DNA of 64,000 nucleotides from Dromaius novaehollandiae (lineage: Eukaryota; Chordata; Aves; Casuariiformes; Dromaiidae): assembly GCF_036370855.1 (NCBI RefSeq), contig NC_088112.1, positions 21,134,469 through 21,198,468 of the forward strand. The letters are read 5' to 3'. Below the pieces are notes generated by a model. The model was not told the origin of the DNA and made no database searches. It was given only the letters and a program-made list of their open reading frames with translations. Position 1 is the stretch's first letter; every line of letters starts with the position of its first letter. A program made the translations under genes and the position numbers. Positions 58,801-64,000 of this stretch are shown in pieces.

Positions 58801-61800
58801 GGGCTTCGAGTCACCCTCTGCTTGGGGTGACGACCACCACTGGAAGCTACCCTGCAGCTCTGGTGCTTCCCCTTGGAGCTCTTCTGCTTCTAAAAATTCA
58901 TGGTTTTATAGTCTGGGGTCTCAATAAGGGCTTAAACCTCCCCTTTGCACAGCACAGCACGTAGATGCCACCGGCACAGGACCTCCTGCCTGCAAAGAGA
59001 CCCAACACGTGGCCACAACCTCGTGAGGGAGTGCCGGGGAAAAACGGGGCGAGATTGGGCAATATGGGGAGGCAGCGGTCACTGGGCAGCGGCAGCTCAG
59101 CCTTCGCTGCTTTGCTGCAGGCGGCATGGCAAAGGGGAGCTGCAGGGACCCGAGGGGTGGCCGTGGCAAAGGAGAGCGGTAGAGACCTGAAAGGTGACAC
59201 TGAGACAAATTTAAAGGCTTGCTCTTTGGCCACAAGATCCTCCAAGGTGCTTTGGGTCAGGTCCTAGGCGGCTGGCAGCCAGCTCAAGAGCAGAGAAGAG
59301 ACATCAGGGCAAAACCCGTGGCACGCTCCACTCGCCTGTTCCCCTCGTTCCTGCCCAGCTCTTTGCTTCACGTTAACAATCTGACTGGTTTTAAAGCAAA
59401 GTATAAGCAGCGGAGATTTTCCGAGAGGTTAATTTTTACCTGCAAGCTGTCTCCGTGGACATATATCTGGGCAACAGGGTCACTGCGGATATAGATATTC
59501 TCGATCTTCTCCGGTGCAATATATTCTCCCTGAGCGAGCTTAAATATATGCTTTTTCCGATCGATAATTTTAAGAGTCCCATTCTGTTAGGAGAAAGAAA
59601 TGCGAGTTCCCAGAAGTTATTTAACCGCAGAGGCTCAGGACCCAGCCTGCTTCCTCGACCTGCCATTTCAGCAGAGAGGCAGCGACGGAGCCCAGAAACC
59701 CCCCCTGCCCGCACGGGCCGAGGATCCAAGCAAGAACAAGCGCGAACACGAGTTTTTAGGCATTTGAAAACAAGAAACGAGGTGTGTTAGCGGCAAGTTG
59801 TTCAACAACGTGTAACCGCCTCTCATTTGGAAACTGAGGTCAGCAGAAGCATTCCCTATAAAATACTTTCTCAAAATAAATGGCATTTCCCATTGCAAAA
59901 TACTCTCGTAAGTAGGTTGAAATTTCTCTTTTATACTCAGTAATATCTGGACAAAGGAATGAAATTCTGGTAGTCAGAGGAGCTGTTTCAATTGCCAGGA
60001 AATGCTCCACTGACATATGGAGCTTATTCTGTGAAAAATAAACCCGTTTGCAAAAATGAATTGGCCACTGACGTGCTGAGCTTATTCCACCAAAACTCAA
60101 CCCATTTGCAAAGATGCATTCGCTTGGAAATTTAAGTTCAACACTTGAAAATGTACAGGAGATGGTACAAGTTACGCGAGAAGTAAGCATGCGATCAGTA
60201 CACACGGGCAACCATTTCCCAATGTCTCCCGTGTGAAGCCAGCCTTCCTCGTCCAACGCTTCGGTTGTCTTCTCCTCGTCTTTCAGATAACCTTTGAAAA
60301 CGTTTGGTCCTTTCACACATATCTGCAAAATAGGCAGAGATGCTAACAAATTATTTTATTATTCTGCCATAAATAATAACAAGTTAAACAGTAATTCATT
60401 AAAATTTAAACGTTTTAGTTATTGATTTCATAATGACTGGGCTCTACGAAACTTAAAATACAGAAAGCATAAAACTATCTACAGATTTTTTTCACACTAA
60501 TGGACGTATGAAGCAGGGAATGCAAAAGCGATTTGTTTGTAGTTGATTTTCGTCCAGCTTGCAGGACGAACAAAGCAAGTTATTGCAGGAGGTTTAATTT
60601 CTGTGCAATGCAGAAATAACAGCAACATAGAAATAGCAGCAATTCAGCTGTGCTTAGCTGAGCGCTTTTACAGTAATCAGGTGTAGCAATAGGTGGAAGC
60701 ACGGTTATACCCCCGGGTTAATTATTGCATTGCTGCTCTATTGCTCCTTAAAAAGCTGAAGTGCTTCCACCACTGCAGCCTGGGACAGCGTCGACTGCCG
60801 AGAGCTTTACACAGAAACGGGAGTTGCTACCTCTCCTTCGCCTTTGGAAGCAAAGTAATTCAGCTCTTCCACATCCTTCAGTCTGATCAAGTTACAGGGC
60901 AAAGGGGCTCCGACGTGACCTGGAAATCAAAGGTAGTAAATCATTTGTCATCTCTCCTGTAAACAACGATGCGTTTATTATTACTTGCTTGCTTTATCAC
61001 TCGTTGCTTGCACACGGTGGATGCGCTTTGTGAAGTCTGATGTTCCTGCAGCAATCGTGCAGAAGCAATCGCCTCCTCTAAGGCTGTGAACCGTATCGGT
61101 CCAATATTGAATATAACCAAGATTCTCCTAAATCCAACGAGACCGGTAACCCAGACACGGCTAACGGCCCAGGGAACACAGAGGTGAGCGTATTGCAAAC
61201 GGTGTCGTTCAAGGGGCAACTCCAAAGCTTCCCAGGCAAACCTGCATCACATCTGATCCATGCGGATTTATTCTGCACTAGCGGTATGTTCGGGAGCGTT
61301 ACATTTGCTTGGAATCATCCACACAATGGTAAACACAGCACAACACCCTGTGACACGGCAACGCAGAGTTTTCTAAGGAAATGAGCATTTCTTTTCTTTC
61401 TGGAAACGGCCGGAGGAAGGAGGTACCTGACGTCCAGTCGCCGGGGGTGGTGAAGGTGCAGCCGGCGGTGCACTCCGTCTGCCCGTAACCCTCATAGACC
61501 TGACAAGGAAACAGGGATCTCGACAACCGCCCGATGTTTCACCACTGCAGAATAACCCTCCCGTGCCCGCCCCGGCGGCACAGACCCCCAGCGGCTCCCG
61601 CCAGCCGCGGGGCACGGGCACGCAGTTAAGGGCACAGGGATGTCTTCTCGGGGCCTCGCTGCACATAAACCCCCGTTTACCCGGCTGTGCATTACCGCTG
61701 GGGCGGGCACAGGCTATAGGGATGCTGCATCCATCCCGCGGGGATGCGGGAGCGCGGGAGCGCGGGAGCGGAGCGCTTCCCGGCGGCACGCACCTGGCAG

Positions 61801-63467
61801 CCGAGCGCGGCGCGGAGGAAGCCCAGCACGGCCGGCGAGGCGGGCGCAGCGCCCGTCACGATCATGCGGACGCAGCCGCCGAGGCTCGCCTGCGTCGGGA
61901 CGAGAGAGCACAAGGGACATGGCACGCCGTCGCCGGCTGCGGGAACCGCAGCGCCCGGGAGCGCCCGGGATCGGCTGCTCCCGCATCAGCCGAAATCCGG
62001 CACGGCTGCAGCAGCGCTGCGCAAAAATGACCCAACCCCAAAGCTCCTCAGCCAAAAAGGCAGCCAGCTGTTATTAAGGGTATCTCTGCGATATATCTCT
62101 GCCCAGACAAACTGCTCTTCCCCCGACGGGAGCATCCACAGTGCTCGGCCGCGGCAATCCCCGTCCTCTCGCTCTCAGACTCGTCCCCTCTCCCTTTTCT
62201 TCGCTTTTTTTGCACCTCGTTGTTTTTAAGGACTTTGTCTCCCAAGCCGCCTAAATAATGACGACCCCTTTTTAAGGCAGATGACCTTCAAGTATTTGCA
62301 GATGTTATTACATCAATTCCTCTGTCGTCTTTTGCTTCTTTTTTCCCCCCTTTATTTCCTTTTTCTAATTCTAAAAGTAAAAAAAAAAAGAAAAGAAAAA
62401 ACCGCCTCGCAGCCGGCTCCCGGCTCCCTGCACTAAGCCAGGCCTGAAAGCTGCGGTTCAGCTCTGCAGTTAGAAATACAGCGGCACGTCTCTGGATGAC
62501 TCATCCAATTAAAAAAACGGAGTAATGGGAACCTCCTGGAGCAGCACGGCGCCCGGAAAACCTGGCTTAAAGCCAGTTTAATCTCTTTTTACCAAGGAGA
62601 TGTGTGGCGCACGGCAGGATGCTCTCATTTCTTTGCCCTCGTGTTAAAACATCACTTACACGTGCATTTTTCTCTACGCCGCTATGTGGGTTTTCCCAGG
62701 GAAAAAAAGGCTTCACGGAGGGAGGGAGGCGGCATCCGCTGCCGGCGCCATCCTGCATCCCTGGCCATTGTCCTGCATCCCCGGCCCCCATCCTGCATCC
62801 CCGGCCCTTGTCCTGCATCCCCGGCCCCCATCCTGCATCCCCGGCCCTTGTCCTGCATCCCTGGCCCCCATCCCGCATCCCCGGCCCTTGTCCTGCATCC
62901 CCAGCCCTTGTCCTGCATCCCCGGCCCTTGTCCTGCATCCCCGGCCCTTGTCCTGCATCCCCGGCCCTTGTCCTGCATCCCCGGCCCCCGTCCCGCATCC
63001 CCGGCCCTTGTCCTGCATCCCCGGCCCTTGTCCTGCATCCCCGGCCCTTGTCCTGCATCCCTGGCCCCCATCCCGCATCCCCGGCCCTTGTCCTGCATCC
63101 CCGGCCCTTGTCCTGCATCCCCGGCCCTTGTCCTGCATCCCTGGCCCCCATCCCGCATCCCCGGCCCTTGTCCTGCATCCCCGGCCCTTGTCCTGCATCC
63201 CCGGCCCCCGTCCCGCATCCCCGGCCCCCGTCCCGCATCCCTGGCCCCCGTCCCGCATCCCCGGCCGGGCGCTCCCGCGGGGAGGGGAGGCGGCAGCTGC
63301 CATGCCGGCAGCACCGGGTCTCGCCTCCTCACCTGTATTTTATTGAAGAAGAGTTTGTCCCACAAGCTGTCGTTGCGAATGATCCCGCTGCGCACTTCGG
63401 CCTTTTTCCGCCTCGCGGCAAACTCCAGCATCCAGCGTTTGAGCGAGGTGTCCGCCTGGCTGAAGAT
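55668..63467 (-). CDS. ACSL6: ACSL6, long-chain acyl-CoA synthetase 6 (C-terminal half, 9 coding exons)
   Basis: ACSL6 activates long-chain and polyunsaturated fatty acids to acyl-CoA using ATP and CoA at membranes, with high expression in brain and erythroid cells in mammals. Nine minus-strand exons (63467 to 55668) join in phase to give 322 residues and a stop; the N-terminal half of the roughly 700-residue enzyme lies off the right edge. Seen in order: [18 protein letters not shown]; the VTGAAPAS turn; [13 protein letters not shown] (adenylation motif); [13 protein letters not shown] and [20 protein letters not shown], the FACS signature; VHGDSLQ and GIVVPD; and [15 protein letters not shown] with the C-domain catalytic lysine. 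[16 protein letters not shown] and the C-terminus [10 protein letters not shown] point to ACSL6 and not ACSL1 or ACSL5. The key residues of this half are present, so the gene looks functional. A 26-copy minisatellite occupies the first intron in the window. Confidence 0.96.
57458..57529 (-). CDS. ACSL6: ACSL6 exon: EVQQAIM...HSFEQ
   Basis: 24 codons, phase 0; acceptor TTTCAACCCAG, donor GAGCAG|GTAAAA. It encodes [20 protein letters not shown] then SFEQ. Confidence 0.96.
58499..58600 (-). CDS. ACSL6: ACSL6 exon: [10 protein letters not shown]...ELCRNK
   Basis: 34 codons, phase 0; acceptor CCACCCGCAG, donor AATAAG|GTTTGC. It encodes [20 protein letters not shown] then [14 protein letters not shown] in the C-terminal mobile domain. 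Confidence 0.96.
59440..59583 (-). CDS. ACSL6: ACSL6 exon: [11 protein letters not shown]...HGDSLQ
   Basis: 48 codons, phase 0; acceptor TCCTAACAG, donor CTTGCAG|GTAAAA. It holds the hinge between the large and small domains ([20 protein letters not shown]) and [17 protein letters not shown], the stretch that best separates ACSL6 from its paralogues. Confidence 0.97.
60007..60122. repeat. Two-copy 58-bp tandem duplication in an ACSL6 intron
   Basis: CCACTGAC...GAGCTTATTC...CCCGTTTGCAAA is repeated 58 bp later with several substitutions. It lies 84 bp beyond the donor of the FACS-signature exon. Confidence 0.7.
60206..60322 (-). CDS. ACSL6: ACSL6 exon: ICVKGPNVF...GKWLP (FACS signature)
   Basis: 39 codons, phase 0; acceptor CTATTTTGCAG, donor TTGCCC|GTGTGT, a weaker donor. 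It contains [20 protein letters not shown] and [13 protein letters not shown], with the ATP-ribose-binding aspartate in TGD. Confidence 0.97.
60831..60919 (-). CDS. ACSL6: ACSL6 exon: HVGAPLPC...KGEGE
   Basis: Two bases complete a glycine, followed by 29 codons; acceptor TTTGATTTCCAG, donor GGAGAG|GTAGCA. It encodes [20 protein letters not shown] then YFASKGEGE. Confidence 0.96.
61427..61499 (-). CDS. ACSL6: ACSL6 exon: [13 protein letters not shown]
   Basis: 24 codons plus one base; acceptor CCTTGTCAG, donor GTCAG|GTACCT. It carries [20 protein letters not shown], the core acyl-adenylate motif (YGxTE) shared by all ANL enzymes. Confidence 0.97.
61794..61889 (-). CDS. ACSL6: ACSL6 exon: ASLGGCV...ALGCQ
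   Basis: 32 codons, phase 0 at both ends; acceptor CCCGACGCAG, donor CTGCCAG|GTGCGT. It contains [20 protein letters not shown], the conserved adenylation-domain turn. The exon is very GC-rich. Confidence 0.95.
62751..63270. repeat. 26-copy, 20-bp GC-rich minisatellite in an ACSL6 intron
   Basis: Twenty-six consecutive 20-bp units, consensus TCCTGCATCCCCGGCCCTTG, with no length change. Variants occur at fixed positions (TCCC for TCCT, CTGG for CCGG, CCCCA or CCCCG for CCTTG). Units 13-16 and 17-20 are the same 80-bp higher-order block. The unit has no stop in several frames on both strands, so it creates false frames of up to 343 codons. The ACSL6 sense strand is G-rich. Confidence 0.95.
63333..63467 (-). 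CDS. ACSL6: ACSL6 exon: IFSQADT...FFNKIQ
   Basis: 45 codons, phase 0 at both ends. Acceptor CGGCCTCCCCTAG, donor ATACAG|GTGAGG. It encodes the helical region before the VTGAAPAS turn, including [18 protein letters not shown]. Its upstream pyrimidine tract merges with a (CCCGT)n repeat. Confidence 0.95.
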
Positions 63468-64000
63468 CTAGGGGAGGCCGGGGACGGGACGGGACGGGAC
63501 GGGACGGGACGGGACGCGGGAGAGAGAGGAAAGAGCAAGGACTGTTCCCGCAGTGAGAGCTGCCGGCGCTACCCACGCCAGCTAAGGCACAGTTATATTA
63601 GCAATATGGCTAAAGAAGACGACACTACGGCTTAATTAGTGCTAGTTCTGCTTTGTTTCGCTCCGTTGGCCATTATACTTACTGTCGCTTTTGGGGAAAA
63701 ATAAATAAATAAATAAGCGAGAGGATGAGGCTTTAGCTAGACTAGCTGCCACGTATCCGAGCTGCTCGCTCCTCGCTAGCCCAAGCATCCCGGCGAGCGG
63801 ACGCGGCGCGAAGGGCTGCAGGCACCAAGGTTTCATCAGACACCGGCACAAATTGGATCTCCGCGAAGGAGAAAGCGCCGGGGCCCCGGGAGCCCCCGTC
63901 CAAACGGGCCTCAGCTTGGGGGAAAAATCAGCAGCTTGTGCCCGGGCCCGTCGCTAAACGGTAAATCTGAGGAATAAACCTTCCCCGCTGGTCAAACAGA
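63468..64000 (-). other. ACSL6: ACSL6 intron (runs off the right edge)
   Basis: Upstream intron of the first ACSL6 exon in the window. It holds the (GGGAC)7 repeat and a short (AAAT)n tract near 63700-63716. The preceding exon (fatty-acid gate and N-domain) is not present here. Confidence 0.75.
63481..63515. repeat. (GGGAC)7 pentanucleotide repeat
   Basis: Seven perfect copies on the plus strand; on the ACSL6 sense strand it is (GTCCC)7, starting 14 bp upstream of an exon acceptor. Confidence 0.9.

Noticed and set aside
62751-63270. Regular repeat array resembling a CRISPR array
   Set aside because: Units are contiguous 20-mers with no unique spacers, in a vertebrate intron; it is a minisatellite.
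62602-63635. Long open frames (up to 343 codons plus, 249 codons minus) with [16 protein letters not shown]-type or [15 protein letters not shown]-type repeats
   Set aside because: They are translations of the 20-bp minisatellite, which lacks stops in several frames on both strands. They lie across an ACSL6 intron and exon, and there is no independent evidence of translation.

Overview
This is nuclear DNA of a vertebrate, most likely a bird. The evidence is intron-split genes with GT-AG borders, low interspersed-repeat content, very GC-rich first exons, long poly-C runs, and the gene order FNIP1 - MEIKIN - ACSL6, which matches mammalian 5q31-type synteny. The species cannot be named from the sequence. 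All three genes lie on the minus strand, so transcription runs from right to left. Apart from the exons listed, almost none of the open reading frames longer than 60 codons looks like a gene.

Left part (1-33.3 kb): the 5' end of FNIP1 (folliculin-interacting protein 1). Coding exon 1 is at 33021-33109 inside a strong CpG island. Coding exon 2 is at 1815-1941. The two join in frame across a 31-kb intron 1, and the gene continues off the left edge. Intron 1 holds several CpG-rich islets, a perfect RFX-type palindrome, a diverged direct repeat and simple repeats, but no exon I recognise.

Middle (33.3-50.3 kb): about 7 kb of intergenic DNA, then a gene I read exon by exon from splice sites and phase and identify as MEIKIN, the meiosis-specific kinetochore regulator. 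Twelve coding exons (49876 down to about 40244) join without a phase break into a protein of about 426 residues. It has an N-terminal basic stretch, three [S/T]-S-P sites, and a site where an S-S-P polo-box motif overlaps a separase-type S-x-E-x-x-R motif. This is the most interesting content of the window, because the gene diverges fast, is built from small exons (two of 35 and 40 nt) and is easily missed by automatic annotation.

Right part (50.8-64 kb): the 3' half of ACSL6 (long-chain acyl-CoA synthetase 6). Nine coding exons give the C-terminal 322 residues and the stop codon, followed by a probable 4.9-kb 3' UTR that ends about 0.9 kb from the MEIKIN start codon. One ACSL6 intron carries a 26-copy, 20-bp GC-rich minisatellite. 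It is open in many frames and produces several long false reading frames. A (GGGAC)7 repeat forms the upstream part of another exon's polypyrimidine tract.

The genes work in separate processes: nutrient sensing through FLCN/AMPK/mTORC1 (FNIP1), meiosis I kinetochores (MEIKIN) and fatty-acid activation (ACSL6). They share a neighbourhood, not a pathway.
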